From contig JANYHY010000586.1 in NCBI GenBank assembly GCA_025362165.1, positions 1 through 20,477 on the forward strand: a DNA stretch of 20,477 bases, read 5' to 3'. The position numbers and the translations under genes are program-made. Below are positions 6,502-14,274 of the stretch, piece by piece; the stretch's first letter is position 1; every line of letters starts with the position of its first letter. Source of the stretch: Myxococcales bacterium. Its GTDB lineage: Bacteria; Myxococcota_A; Polyangia; Polyangiales; Polyangiaceae. The notes below the pieces were generated by a model. That model was not told the DNA's origin. It worked only from the letters and a program-made list of their open reading frames with translations, and did not search any database.

Positions 6502-9367
6502 CGGGGGCCAGCGCTCGTGTGGCCGGAGCTCGGGTCGCCCAAATGGCCGTCACAGGGACCTCTGTGGACACGTCCACTTCTTCTCTCGAGCTCTCCAGCT
6601 CGAACATGCTGACGTTGGCTGTGCGGACGCGCGGCGAGAGCGCGACGCCGTCGAGAGTCACTGGCCCTGGCGTGTCTTGCTCCACCAGCACCACCACCCT
6701 GCCCACTCCAGGACCCACGCGCAGCTTCTCGTGCACTGGCTTTCCGGCTGTAGGAATGGCGCCGCCTTCGCGCGGATCGAGGGCGCCAGCCTCACGCAGG
6801 ATCGTCACGGCCTCGAGCATGGGGTCCACGTTGGTCACGTACTTCGCCAGCCCGATCACGAGCTCGTGCTTGGCTCCGAGTGCACCGAGAGCGCGAGCTT
6901 CGTGCAGCCGTGTGGACGCTTGAGACTCTTGGGCGAGCGCGGTCGCGAGCTCGGGCACCGCTGCGTGATCGCCGATGGCTCCGAGCGCGTCTGCGACGTA
7001 CGCGCGCAGCCGCAGCGCAGCTCCGTCCGTCCGATGAAGCGCGAACGCGAGGTCTGGCACGGCGGCGGTCGCCTTCAAGCGGCCCAGCGCCGACACGATG
7101 TCTCGTGCTGTGGTGAGCTCCACGGACTCTTGGTCTCGCCCGATGCGGCGGTACCACTCCACCAGCTCCGGGATCGCGCGCTTGTCACCGTGGTCTGCGA
7201 AAGCGAGCGCCGCGAACTTGCGATCGTCGAAGTCTGGCGAACGCAACAAAGCCTCGGCCTGCAGTGACGGCACCTCACCCGCTCTCACCAGCGCGAGCGC
7301 CACCCAGCGTTTGACGTGCTCGTCCTCTTCTCGATCGAGCGAGCGTCGAAGCTCCGGGACGACCTCATGACCGCGCAGCGTGTACAGGACGATCGCCGCT
7401 CGCCGCCTTATCTCCACGTTCGCGTCGTCCAGCAACGTCGCAACCTCCGGCGCGGCGAAGACGTCTCCTTGCATGCCTAGCCGCAGCGCCTCGGGCAGCT
7501 CCACTCCCCCCTGCCCTTCGAACTTGCCGTGCGCGTGCGCAACGCCTACGAGCGCAGACCGCATGAATTTGGCCTTCTCCGGCCAGGTGCGTGACGTGTC
7601 ATGTATCTCCGCGCGGTCGACCGAGACGTCGTACAGGGCGCACGCGCCAGAGCGTTTGTCGCAGACGAGCCTGTCCGTGTTCTCTGCGTAGAGCTCGTAG
7701 TCGTCCGTCTCTGCGAAGGCCAAGCCCTTGTCCGTGGTCTCAGGGTGCGCGAGGAGCGGTCCGAGGTCGCGCCCACGCAAGCGCGCCGGTCGAGGGATGC
7801 CTAGCGCCGAGAGCGTCGTCGGCAACAGATCGATCGTCTGCACCGGAGCGCTCACGCGCGCGTTCGCCGCCACGCCAGGACCCACGATCACGAGCGGCAC
7901 ACGCACCTGCTCCTCGTAGACCGTGGTGCCGTGATAGCGCCCGCCATGCTCGCCGAACTCCTCACCGTGATCTGCGGTCACCATCACGATCGCGTCTGGT
8001 TTGCGCGCGCGCACGATCGCGACGATCTGCCCGATGCCCTCGTCTGCCGCAGCGATCTCGCTGTCGTACGCGTCCTTCTCGGTGTCGCCGAACGCGTGCT
8101 GCGCGTGCGCGACATAGGGCTCGTGGGGCTCGAAGAAGTGCACCCACAAGAACGCAGGCGAATCGGTCGGTGTATGTTGCAAGTATTCGGTGAGCTGAGC
8201 GGCGCGAAGGGACGGATCCGCAAACTCCTCCTTGCGGTACTCGAAATCGAGCCCGTCGCGGCGGAAGCGCTCGAAGCGATCGGTGTCGATGAAGAACACC
8301 GCTGGCGGATAGAACGCTGCCGTCTTGTAGTCGTAGCGCCGCAGCTGCGCGGCCCACGTCTCCGAGTCTTGTCCGAGACCCAACGCCAGCAGCGGTCGCA
8401 TGTACTTGCCAGTCATCATCGACGTGACCGAGTACGAAGTGTGCGGCGTTGGACAGTACGCGTCGTCGAACGTCGTGCCCTCTTTTGCGAGCGCGTCCAG
8501 GTGCGGCGTCGTCGGCCGCGCGTAGCCGTAGGCGCCGACGTGATCGGCGCGCAGCGCGTCCACGGAGATCAAGACGATGTCGCGGCCAGTCCAGTCGAGC
8601 GCGCGCGCGACCTCGGCGTTCGTGGTGGTGGCGACGCCCTCGTCGTCCAACGGCGGCGCGAGCCACGACGCGACTCGCAGGCCTCGGCTCAGCACTGGCG
8701 CGTGGTCTCCCATGACCATGCACAGGTTGCCGTACGTCGCGAGGCGAGGCGCGGCGAACGGCGCCCATCCCATGCAAGCGAGAGCGATCGCGAGTCCGAA
8801 CCACGGCGCCCTACTACTCTCGCTCTCTCGCACGAGCGCGTAGAGGCCCGTCGAGAACAGAGTGATCGCGAGCATGGCGAGGTGAAACGCCGGATACAAC
8901 CGCGGGAGCACCCAAGCGTCCGCGGCCCACGAAATACAGGCGATCACGAGCAGCAGCCATGATCGTTGACGAGTCAACCGTGGCAACGACACGGACAATA
9001 CGAGCGCGCCCACCGCCGCCATCACGACGATCATCGGCGCGCGCAACGCCCACGACGCGAAGTGACGTCCGAACGTGATCCCGTACCCGAGGGCTGCGCC
9101 CGAGACGCCTCCAACCACGCGCAGCACCGTCCGCGAGTCGCGATACGCGTAGAGCGCTACGACGAGCGGCGCCACCAACATCGACGCCGCGAGCGTGATC
9201 GGCATGGCGCACGTGCGCGAGGGCCATAGCTCCCACGAGCCGGAGAAGTAGTCTCGATAGATCACCGAGACGACCACGTGCTCGATGGTGAGCAGCGCAA
9301 GCCAGGCGAGGAGCACTGCCCCTACGCGGCGGGCAACGCCGGAGTAGTCGGGCACGGGCGCGGGCAC
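6485..9367 (-). CDS. Membrane-anchored sulfatase/LtaS-superfamily enzyme fused to HEAT repeats
   Basis: 960 residues in three parts. About 12-205 hold five or six membrane helices. About 262-610 form an alkaline-phosphatase-superfamily (sulfatase, PF00884-type) domain with SVDALRADHVGAYGY (metal Asp270), HTSYSVTSMMTGKY, FFEPHEPY and TADHGEEFGEHGG (Asp466, His467). About 635-840 form HEAT/PBS-type helical repeats, followed by a small beta-rich C-terminal domain (880-945). At the nucleophile position a Cys/Ser-x-Pro-x-Arg formylglycine motif is absent and Thr310 aligns instead. This favours a phospho- or headgroup transferase/hydrolase, as in LtaS or EptA, over a true sulfatase. Start: GTG at 9367, 12 nt after the methyltransferase stop, without a Shine-Dalgarno site. 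It is likely to act on envelope lipids or glycans; substrate unknown. Confidence 0.8.
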   Translation of the reverse strand: MPAPVPDYSGVARRVGAVLLAWLALLTIEHVVVSVIYRDYFSGSWELWPSRTCAMPITLAASMLVAPLVVALYAYRDSRTVLRVVGGVSGAALGYGITFGRHFASWALRAPMIVVMAAVGALVLSVSLPRLTRQRSWLLLVIACISWAADAWVLPRLYPAFHLAMLAITLFSTGLYALVRESESSRAPWFGLAIALACMGWAPFAAPRLATYGNLCMVMGDHAPVLSRGLRVASWLAPPLDDEGVATTTNAEVARALDWTGRDIVLISVDALRADHVGAYGYARPTTPHLDALAKEGTTFDDAYCPTPHTSYSVTSMMTGKYMRPLLALGLGQDSETWAAQLRRYDYKTAAFYPPAVFFIDTDRFERFRRDGLDFEYRKEEFADPSLRAAQLTEYLQHTPTDSPAFLWVHFFEPHEPYVAHAQHAFGDTEKDAYDSEIAAADEGIGQIVAIVRARKPDAIVMVTADHGEEFGEHGGRYHGTTVYEEQVRVPLVIVGPGVAANARVSAPVQTIDLLPTTLSALGIPRPARLRGRDLGPLLAHPETTDKGLAFAETDDYELYAENTDRLVCDKRSGACALYDVSVDRAEIHDTSRTWPEKAKFMRSALVGVAHAHGKFEGQGGVELPEALRLGMQGDVFAAPEVATLLDDANVEIRRRAAIVLYTLRGHEVVPELRRSLDREEDEHVKRWVALALVRAGEVPSLQAEALLRSPDFDDRKFAALAFADHGDKRAIPELVEWYRRIGRDQESVELTTARDIVSALGRLKATAAVPDLAFALHRTDGAALRLRAYVADALGAIGDHAAVPELATALAQESQASTRLHEARALGALGAKHELVIGLAKYVTNVDPMLEAVTILREAGALDPREGGAIPTAGKPVHEKLRVGPGVGRVVVLVEQDTPGPVTLDGVALSPRVRTANVSMFELESSREEVDVSTEVPVTAIWATRAPATRALAPDGGIY

Positions 9368-9379
9368 GTTTACGGGGGA

Positions 9380-10237
9380 TCAGTCGATGACGATGTGCTT
9401 GAGCTTCATCTGCACGTCGCTCGACCAGTGGTTGTGGAACGCGCGCACGCAAGTAGACAGGTAGCGGTCGTACTCGTCGAAGGTCTTGTCGCCGTATTTC
9501 GTGCGGATGTCTTTTTCGTGGAGCTTCATTCGGCGCAGCCACTCGCCGGTGGTCTTGCCATAGTGAGTTCGGCGCGTCTTGAGCTCGAGGATCTCCCACG
9601 ACGGGTTCACCGCCATGATGAGCTCCTCCAGGCGCGGATTGAGACCGCCTGGGAAGATGACGTCTGCGGTGAACTTGAGATCCGAGATGTCGTTCTTGGT
9701 GCGGGGGACGCGGTTGCGCAAGATCGCCTGGAACGCGAACAGACCGCCCGGCTTGATCCACTCGGCGACGCGGTTGAAGTACTTGCGGTAGATGTCTACG
9801 GCCTGACCCTTCGCGGCCTGCGCCGGCGAGCAGAGGTGATCGATCATCTCGATCGACACGAGCGCGTCGTATTTGTTCGCGGGCGCGTAGTCCTTGTAGT
9901 CCGTGCACCATGCACGCATGTTCGGGATCTTGCGCGCGTTGATCTCTTCGTACTGCGCAGAGCTGAGCGTGATGCCGTGCGCCTCTTTGACGCCGCGTCG
10001 CACCAAGTACTCGAGGTTCGCGCCCCAGCCGCAGCCGATGTCCAGCACGGTCTTTTCGGGGGTGAGCTCGGCGTAGTCGTAGAGGACCTTGCTCTTGTTC
10101 TCTTGCGCCTGCTCGAGCGTGTCCGTGTCTTTCTCGTAGACCGCGCAAGTGTAGTGCATGCGCTCGTCCAGCCAGAGCCGGAAGAACTCGTTGGACACGT
10201 CGTAGGCGACTTCGACTTCTTCTTTTGTGCTCGTCAT
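9380..10237 (-). CDS. Cyclopropane-fatty-acid-synthase-type SAM methyltransferase
   Basis: 285 residues, close to mycobacterial CmaA/MmaA enzymes (about 290) and lacking the extra N-terminal domain of E. coli Cfa (about 380). Visible signatures are the N-terminal lipid-site motif YDVSNEFFRLWLD (12-24) with MHYTCAVYE, AQENK before the Rossmann fold, SAM motif I VLDIGCGWG (64-72), GITLSSAQ, and SIEMIDHL. Family members transfer a methyl or methylene group from S-adenosylmethionine to unsaturated acyl chains of membrane lipids. Other members make methyl branches or modify secondary lipids, so cyclopropanation is not certain. The ATG at 10237 has a strong GGAGGAG ribosome site 9 nt upstream (10247-10253). 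It lies between greA and the membrane phosphatase-superfamily gene, all minus strand. Confidence 0.85.
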   Translation of the reverse strand: MTSTKEEVEVAYDVSNEFFRLWLDERMHYTCAVYEKDTDTLEQAQENKSKVLYDYAELTPEKTVLDIGCGWGANLEYLVRRGVKEAHGITLSSAQYEEINARKIPNMRAWCTDYKDYAPANKYDALVSIEMIDHLCSPAQAAKGQAVDIYRKYFNRVAEWIKPGGLFAFQAILRNRVPRTKNDISDLKFTADVIFPGGLNPRLEELIMAVNPSWEILELKTRRTHYGKTTGEWLRRMKLHEKDIRTKYGDKTFDEYDRYLSTCVRAFHNHWSSDVQMKLKHIVID

Positions 10238-10265
10238 TACGGCCGTCTCCTCCGCGCTTCTTACA

Positions 10266-10282
10266 CGAAAGGAGGGCTTTCG
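10266..10282 (-). terminator. Small hairpin between greA and the methyltransferase gene
   Basis: A perfect 6-bp stem CGAAAG / CTTTCG with a 5-nt loop, 3 nt after the greA stop codon. No T-run follows on the minus strand, so it is more likely an attenuating or 3'-protective structure than a full terminator. Confidence 0.3.
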
Positions 10283-10285
10283 GCA

Positions 10286-10759
10286 CTACTTGAAGACGAT
10301 ATCGAGGACCTCGTAGATGCGTTCGCCGCCGGGCATTTGCATCTTGACCTCGTCGCCGACCTCTTTGCCGAGCAGCGATCGCGCGAGCGGGCTCGTGACG
10401 CTGATTGAGCCCTCTTCGAGCTTCGCCTCGTCGGCGCCGAGGATGCGATAGACGACCTCCTCCGAGGTCTCGGCGTTGGAGAGCTTGATGGTCGCGCCGA
10501 AAGCGACGCGCGAACCCGAGAGCTTGCTCGTATCGATCACCTCGGCCAAGGCGATCTTCTGCTCGAGCTCCTTGACGCGACCCTCGATGAACGACTGCTT
10601 GTCGCGCGCGGCGTGGTACTCGGCGTTCTCTTTCAAGTCGCCGTGCTCACGCGCGGTGGCGATGGCTTGGATCACGTTCGGCCGCGCGACGGCGCGAAGC
10701 TGATGCAGCTCCTCGCGTAGCTTGGCGTACCCTTCGGGAGTGATCGGGTTCTTGTCCAT
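10286..10759 (-). CDS. greA: Transcription elongation factor GreA
   Basis: 157 residues, the normal GreA length. The N-terminal coiled coil (about 1-75) carries the tip motif [12 protein letters not shown] with acidic Asp41 and Glu44, which coordinate Mg2+ in the RNA polymerase secondary channel and stimulate cleavage of backtracked transcripts. The C-terminal FKBP-like domain shows [17 protein letters not shown] and ends in the usual YEVLDI. The start begins [14 protein letters not shown], typical of GreA. It is divergent from the small gene at 10792 with only 32 nt between the starts. A sequence TGGTAGAAC (extended -10-like) ends 12 nt before the ATG. Confidence 0.95.
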   Translation of the reverse strand: MDKNPITPEGYAKLREELHQLRAVARPNVIQAIATAREHGDLKENAEYHAARDKQSFIEGRVKELEQKIALAEVIDTSKLSGSRVAFGATIKLSNAETSEEVVYRILGADEAKLEEGSISVTSPLARSLLGKEVGDEVKMQMPGGERIYEVLDIVFK

Positions 10760-10791
10760 GACTGACTCTGCGTTCTACCACACGACGGACC

Positions 10792-11079
10792 ATGGCCATC
10801 ATCGGTGAGCGCCCCGAGTCGGGCATGCGTCTCGAGATCGAGCGTCCACGCGGCGATGCAGCCCCGTTTCGCTACGAAGGCTGGGTCAAGACACCCGAGA
10901 CCAAGACAGCCGTCGCGGTGCTGATCGACGGTCCAGGCGAGGTGAGCGTCGTCGGCGAGGGTCTGGACAAGGACACGATCGAGAAGGTGCGCCTGCTGAT
11001 ACGTGCAGCATGCAAGCATGCCAGGACAGAGGGCCGCCCGCCTCCGTTGCGCATTCAAAGATGGCGCGGCCCGCGATGA
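10792..11079 (+). CDS. Small conserved-looking protein of unknown function
   Basis: 95 residues, no signal peptide or membrane segment, rich in Arg, Glu and Val. The segment RYEGWVKTPETKTAVAV looks like paired beta strands, and the C-terminal half (DKDTIEKVRLLIRAACKHA) is an amphipathic helix followed by a basic tail. Codon usage (mostly G/C in third position) supports coding. It reads toward the bamD-like gene, 18 nt away, so the two probably share a transcript. A second in-frame ATG at 10825 is a possible start and would widen the 32-nt gap to divergent greA. I do not recognise the family. Confidence 0.65.
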   Translation: MAIIGERPESGMRLEIERPRGDAAPFRYEGWVKTPETKTAVAVLIDGPGEVSVVGEGLDKDTIEKVRLLIRAACKHARTEGRPPPLRIQRWRGPR

Positions 11080-11097
11080 TGCGGTAATCCCGGCCCC

Positions 11098-11976
11098 ATG
11101 CGTGCCCTCTTGCTCTGCGCGACCCTGGCCGTTTTGCCCGTGTGCGCGTGCGAAGAGGTGCCCCCGCCCAAGACGAGTCTGTCGTACACGGACAGCGCGC
11201 GGCGCGCGTACGAGACGGCGCTCACGGAGTTCACCTCGCACAACTGGGTCGAGTCTCAAGCGCTGATGCGCGAGGTGAAGCGCAAGTACAGCTACTCCAA
11301 GTACGCGCGGTTGGCCGAGCTGCGCATCGCGGACGCAGACTTCGAGCAGGACAAATTCGCCGAGGCGCTGCGCGGCTACAAACAGTTCGCGCACGATCAC
11401 AAGACGGACGCGGAAGAGCTGATGTACGCGCGTGCTCGCGCCGCAGAGACGCAGTATCGGGAGATCGGGGACTCGTTCTTGATGCCTGCCTCCGAAGAGC
11501 GCGACCAAGCAGCGGTGGTGGACTCGTACAAGGAGATCGTCGGCTTCATCCGAGATTTCCCGGACGCCCGCGAAGCTCCACGCGTGTGCGCGCTGCTCGA
11601 GGACGTGACCGCGAGGCTTGTGCGACACGAGATGTACGTCGCGCGCTTCTACTTGCAGCGTGACAACTTCGACGCCGCGGTGCTCCGTTTGCAATACGCG
11701 ATGCGCAACTACGCGACCGAGCCGCCGTGCTCGACGACCGCGAAAATCGCCTCAAGCGAGGTCGCTCCGGCGATCCACACAGTGCCTCCGCGCACGGAGA
11801 ACGCGTTCGGTCTCGCGCCCGACACGCTGCTGTTGTTGGGTGAGGTCTACATGAAGATGCGCAAGTTCGACGAGGCGAAGGCCGCGTTCAGCGCGATCCT
11901 CGGTCGATACAAAGAGAGCCCGCTGACGACGCTAGCCAACCGCTACCTCGACGAGCTCGCGCACAAGAAAGCCTGA
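11098..11976 (+). CDS. bamD: BamD-like TPR lipoprotein (outer-membrane assembly factor)
   Basis: 292 residues. An N-terminal lipoprotein signal ends at Cys18 (VCAC; the Cys at -2 makes the lipobox slightly irregular). It is followed by repeats in the BamD style: ARRAYETALTEFTSHNW, MREVKRKYSYSKYARLAELRIADADFEQDKFAEAL, YKEIVGFIRDFPDAR and a last repeat KFDEAKAAFSAILGRYKESP. BamD is the essential TPR lipoprotein that binds BamA and substrate proteins in the BAM complex. E. coli BamD has about 245 residues; the extra length here is a Thr/Pro-rich insert around 205-235. It ends 1 nt before the start of the response-regulator gene. The opposite-strand operon carries a BamB-like gene, consistent with an envelope-assembly neighbourhood. 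Other TPR lipoproteins of the YfiO superfamily are an alternative. Confidence 0.75.
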   Translation: MRALLLCATLAVLPVCACEEVPPPKTSLSYTDSARRAYETALTEFTSHNWVESQALMREVKRKYSYSKYARLAELRIADADFEQDKFAEALRGYKQFAHDHKTDAEELMYARARAAETQYREIGDSFLMPASEERDQAAVVDSYKEIVGFIRDFPDAREAPRVCALLEDVTARLVRHEMYVARFYLQRDNFDAAVLRLQYAMRNYATEPPCSTTAKIASSEVAPAIHTVPPRTENAFGLAPDTLLLLGEVYMKMRKFDEAKAAFSAILGRYKESPLTTLANRYLDELAHKKA

Positions 11977-11977
11977 C

Positions 11978-13441
11978 GTGACGCAACCGACCGAGCTCGC
12001 CAAGCGCACGATCCTCGTCGTCGACGACGAGAAGAACATTCGGCGCACGCTCTCCCTAGTGCTCGAGGGGGAAGGCTACCGCGTGCTCACCGCGGAGACC
12101 GCGAAGGCAGCGCTCGCGATCCTTCGAGACTCCGAGTCGCCTGTCGACATGGCGATCCTCGACGTGAAGCTGCCGGACATGAGCGGCCTCGAGGCGCTCG
12201 AGCTCATTCGCAAAGACGAGGCGACACGGGAGCTGCCGATCGTCGTCATCAGCGGTCACGCCACGCTCGACGACGCGGCGCGCGCGATCGAGCTCGGCGC
12301 CGCGGACTTCTTCGACAAGCCGCTCATTCGCGAGCGCGTGCTCGTCAGCGTCAAGAACGTCGTAGACGCCGCCCAGACGCGCCGCACGCTGGCGCAGCTC
12401 TCCCAACGGGAGCTCCAACGCTACGAGATGATCGGCGCGAGCCCCGCACTACGGCGCGTCTTCGTGGAGGTCGAGAAGGTCGCGCCCACCAAAGCGAGCG
12501 TCCTCATCACGGGGGAGAGCGGCACGGGCAAGGAGCTGATCAGCCGCGCCATCCACCAGCTGTCAGGCCGTAAATCGCAGCCTTTCGTGAAGGTGAACTG
12601 CGCGGCCATCCCGCGCGAGCTCATCGAGAGCGAGCTGTTCGGCCACGAGAAAGGCTCGTTCACCGGCGCGCAAGGTCGCAAGCGGGGCTTCTTCGAACAG
12701 GCGCATGGCGGCACGCTGTTTTTGGACGAGGTCGGCGACATGGATCTCGTCGCGCAAGCCAAGTTGCTGCGCGCGCTGCAGTCTGGAGAGATCTCGCGCG
12801 TCGGCAGCGAGCATGTCTTGCACGTGGACGTGCGCGTGCTCGCGGCCACCAACAAGGACTTGAGCCGCGCGGTGGAGAGCGGCGCGTTCCGGGAGGATTT
12901 GTTCTTCCGCTTGAACGTGTTCCCGCTGCGCAGCCCGGCGCTGCGCGATCGTCTCGAGGACATCCCGATCTTGGCCCAGTCGTTCATGGAGGCTTTCAGC
13001 CGAGAGAACGGCACCAAGTGCAAGCCTGTCGATCCCGAGGTGATGAAGGCGCTCGCGAGCCGCTCGTGGCCTGGAAACGTTCGCGAGCTCAAGAACGTCG
13101 TCGAGCGCATGGCCATCCTCTCGGGCGACCGCGTGACGATCGCGGACATGCCTGAAGACCCGCACGCGAGCCCATTCGAGGAGGAGGCGAGCCCAGAGCC
13201 CGCCGAGCAGTCAGAGGCTCCCGAAGCCGAAGAGGCCGACGCCTCGGGACCGCGCGCGCCGCTGCCCTCGACGTACCTCACGCTGCGTGATTTTCGCGAG
13301 CAGGCCGAGCGCAAGTACATCGTCGACACGCTGAAGCTCACGGGCTGGAACATCTCGCGCACTGCGGTGGTGCTTGGCGTCGAGCGCACCAACTTGCACA
13401 AGAAGATCCGCGCCTACGAAATCCGCCGCGGCGAGGGCTAG
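11978..13441 (+). CDS. Sigma-54-dependent response regulator, NtrC/NtrX class
   Basis: 487 residues. Receiver domain about 10-130: acidic pair Asp16/Asp17, phosphoacceptor Asp62 in AILDVKLPDMSG, Lys of FFDKP. AAA+ domain about 152-390: Walker A GESGTGKE (179-186), the sigma-54 contact loop GSFTGA (226-231, a variant of GAFTGA), Walker B GGTLFLDE and WPGNVREL. A Glu/Pro-rich linker spans about 398-428. The Fis-type helix-turn-helix is at about 438-482 (ISRTAVVLGVERTNLHKKI). It activates RNA polymerase carrying sigma-54 after phosphorylation by a sensor kinase; no histidine kinase is encoded nearby. GTG start 1 nt after the bamD-like stop codon, so coupled. Target genes cannot be told from the sequence. 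Confidence 0.9.
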   Translation: MTQPTELAKRTILVVDDEKNIRRTLSLVLEGEGYRVLTAETAKAALAILRDSESPVDMAILDVKLPDMSGLEALELIRKDEATRELPIVVISGHATLDDAARAIELGAADFFDKPLIRERVLVSVKNVVDAAQTRRTLAQLSQRELQRYEMIGASPALRRVFVEVEKVAPTKASVLITGESGTGKELISRAIHQLSGRKSQPFVKVNCAAIPRELIESELFGHEKGSFTGAQGRKRGFFEQAHGGTLFLDEVGDMDLVAQAKLLRALQSGEISRVGSEHVLHVDVRVLAATNKDLSRAVESGAFREDLFFRLNVFPLRSPALRDRLEDIPILAQSFMEAFSRENGTKCKPVDPEVMKALASRSWPGNVRELKNVVERMAILSGDRVTIADMPEDPHASPFEEEASPEPAEQSEAPEAEEADASGPRAPLPSTYLTLRDFREQAERKYIVDTLKLTGWNISRTAVVLGVERTNLHKKIRAYEIRRGEG

Positions 13442-13458
13442 TGCAGGATTTCCGCGCG

Positions 13459-13464
13459 TATACT
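13459..13464 (+). promoter_or_regulatory. Possible -10 element for a leaderless hydrolase transcript
   Basis: TATACT ends 6 nt before the GTG at 13471, so a transcript from it would begin at or near the start codon. No Shine-Dalgarno site is present and no good -35 element is seen. Confidence 0.35.
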
Positions 13465-13470
13465 TAGCGC

Positions 13471-14274
13471 GTGCTCACGACCGATCCATCTCGATCCGGC
13501 CTGCTCCATGGCGAGGCGCGAGCGTTCGAGGTGAAGGGGCGCGACCCCTGCTTGCTCGCGTTCCATGGGTTCACGGGCTCGCCTTCGGAGATGATGCCCG
13601 TGCTGCAAGCTGCGGCCGCGGCGGGATTCGCGGTGCGCGCGCCGCTCCAGCCGGGTCATGGAACCAACCCGGCAGACCTGCAGCACAAGACGTTCGAGGA
13701 TTGGATCGCCGCGGGGCGGCAACACTTCGTGCAAGCGTCGCACGATCACGAGCGCGTCGTGGTGATGGGGTTCTCGATGGGGAGCCTCGTCGCGCTCAAG
13801 CTCGCGAGCGAGGGGCTACCTGGTTTGGCAGGCTTGGTGGTGCTCGGCAACGCGCTCTTCTTGTCCGCGCACTCCGCGTTGCCGCTCGGGCTGTTCACTC
13901 GTTTGAAAGGAACACCAGACCTCTACTTGTTGAAGCCGCGCGCGGCGGACATGGAGGACCGCACGCTCGCGGACACCATCGTCACGTACGACCGTCACCC
14001 GATCCGCGCGGCGCACGAGGTCTTCCGCGCAGGAGCCGTCATGCGCAGAGAGCTCGGACACGTGCGCTGTCCGACGCTGATTCTCCATGGAAAGAAGGAT
14101 CGCGTGTGCCCCTCGACGAACGCGACGTACCTGGCAGATCACCTGACGCATGCGGCGAGCGTGAAGGTTCGCGTCTATCCGAACAGCGCGCACGTGCTCG
14201 GGTGCGACTTTGATCGAGCCGAGGTCTCGGCCGAAGTAGTTTCTCTTCTAAAGACCTCTTCTAACAGACGCTAG
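13471..14274 (+). CDS. Alpha/beta hydrolase, carboxylesterase/monoacylglycerol-lipase type
   Basis: 267 residues, full-length alpha/beta hydrolase. Oxyanion motif FHGFTGSP (31-38), nucleophile elbow GFSMG with Ser102, catalytic Asp210 in HGKKDRVCP and His241 in NSAHVLG complete the triad. The small cap and spacing resemble Est30-type carboxylesterases. Likely a cytoplasmic esterase; natural substrate unknown, no signal peptide. GTG start 29 nt after the response-regulator gene. Its TAG stop overlaps the TAG of the convergent dUTPase gene within one CTAG tetranucleotide. Confidence 0.85.
   Translation: MLTTDPSRSGLLHGEARAFEVKGRDPCLLAFHGFTGSPSEMMPVLQAAAAAGFAVRAPLQPGHGTNPADLQHKTFEDWIAAGRQHFVQASHDHERVVVMGFSMGSLVALKLASEGLPGLAGLVVLGNALFLSAHSALPLGLFTRLKGTPDLYLLKPRAADMEDRTLADTIVTYDRHPIRAAHEVFRAGAVMRRELGHVRCPTLILHGKKDRVCPSTNATYLADHLTHAASVKVRVYPNSAHVLGCDFDRAEVSAEVVSLLKTSSNRR

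Noticed and set aside
6020..7267. 415-residue plus-strand open frame
   Set aside because: Antisense to the YfgM-like and phosphatase-superfamily genes. The Ser-rich start is the complement of the Glu/Ser tract.
7931..8962. 343-residue plus-strand open frame
   Set aside because: Antisense to the catalytic domain of the phosphatase-superfamily enzyme. Arg/Val/His-rich shadow.
8814..10286. 490-residue minus-strand open frame
   Set aside because: Runs in another frame through the methyltransferase and the membrane part of the phosphatase-superfamily enzyme. Its Arg/His-rich composition is typical of a GC-rich shadow.
10672..11694. 340-residue minus-strand open frame
   Set aside because: Antisense to the 95-residue gene and the BamD-like gene, which have recognisable or better coding features. 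Its translation has no family resemblance.
12421..13401. 326-residue minus-strand open frame
   Set aside because: Antisense to the AAA+ and HTH parts of the response regulator. Ser/Thr/Arg-rich shadow.
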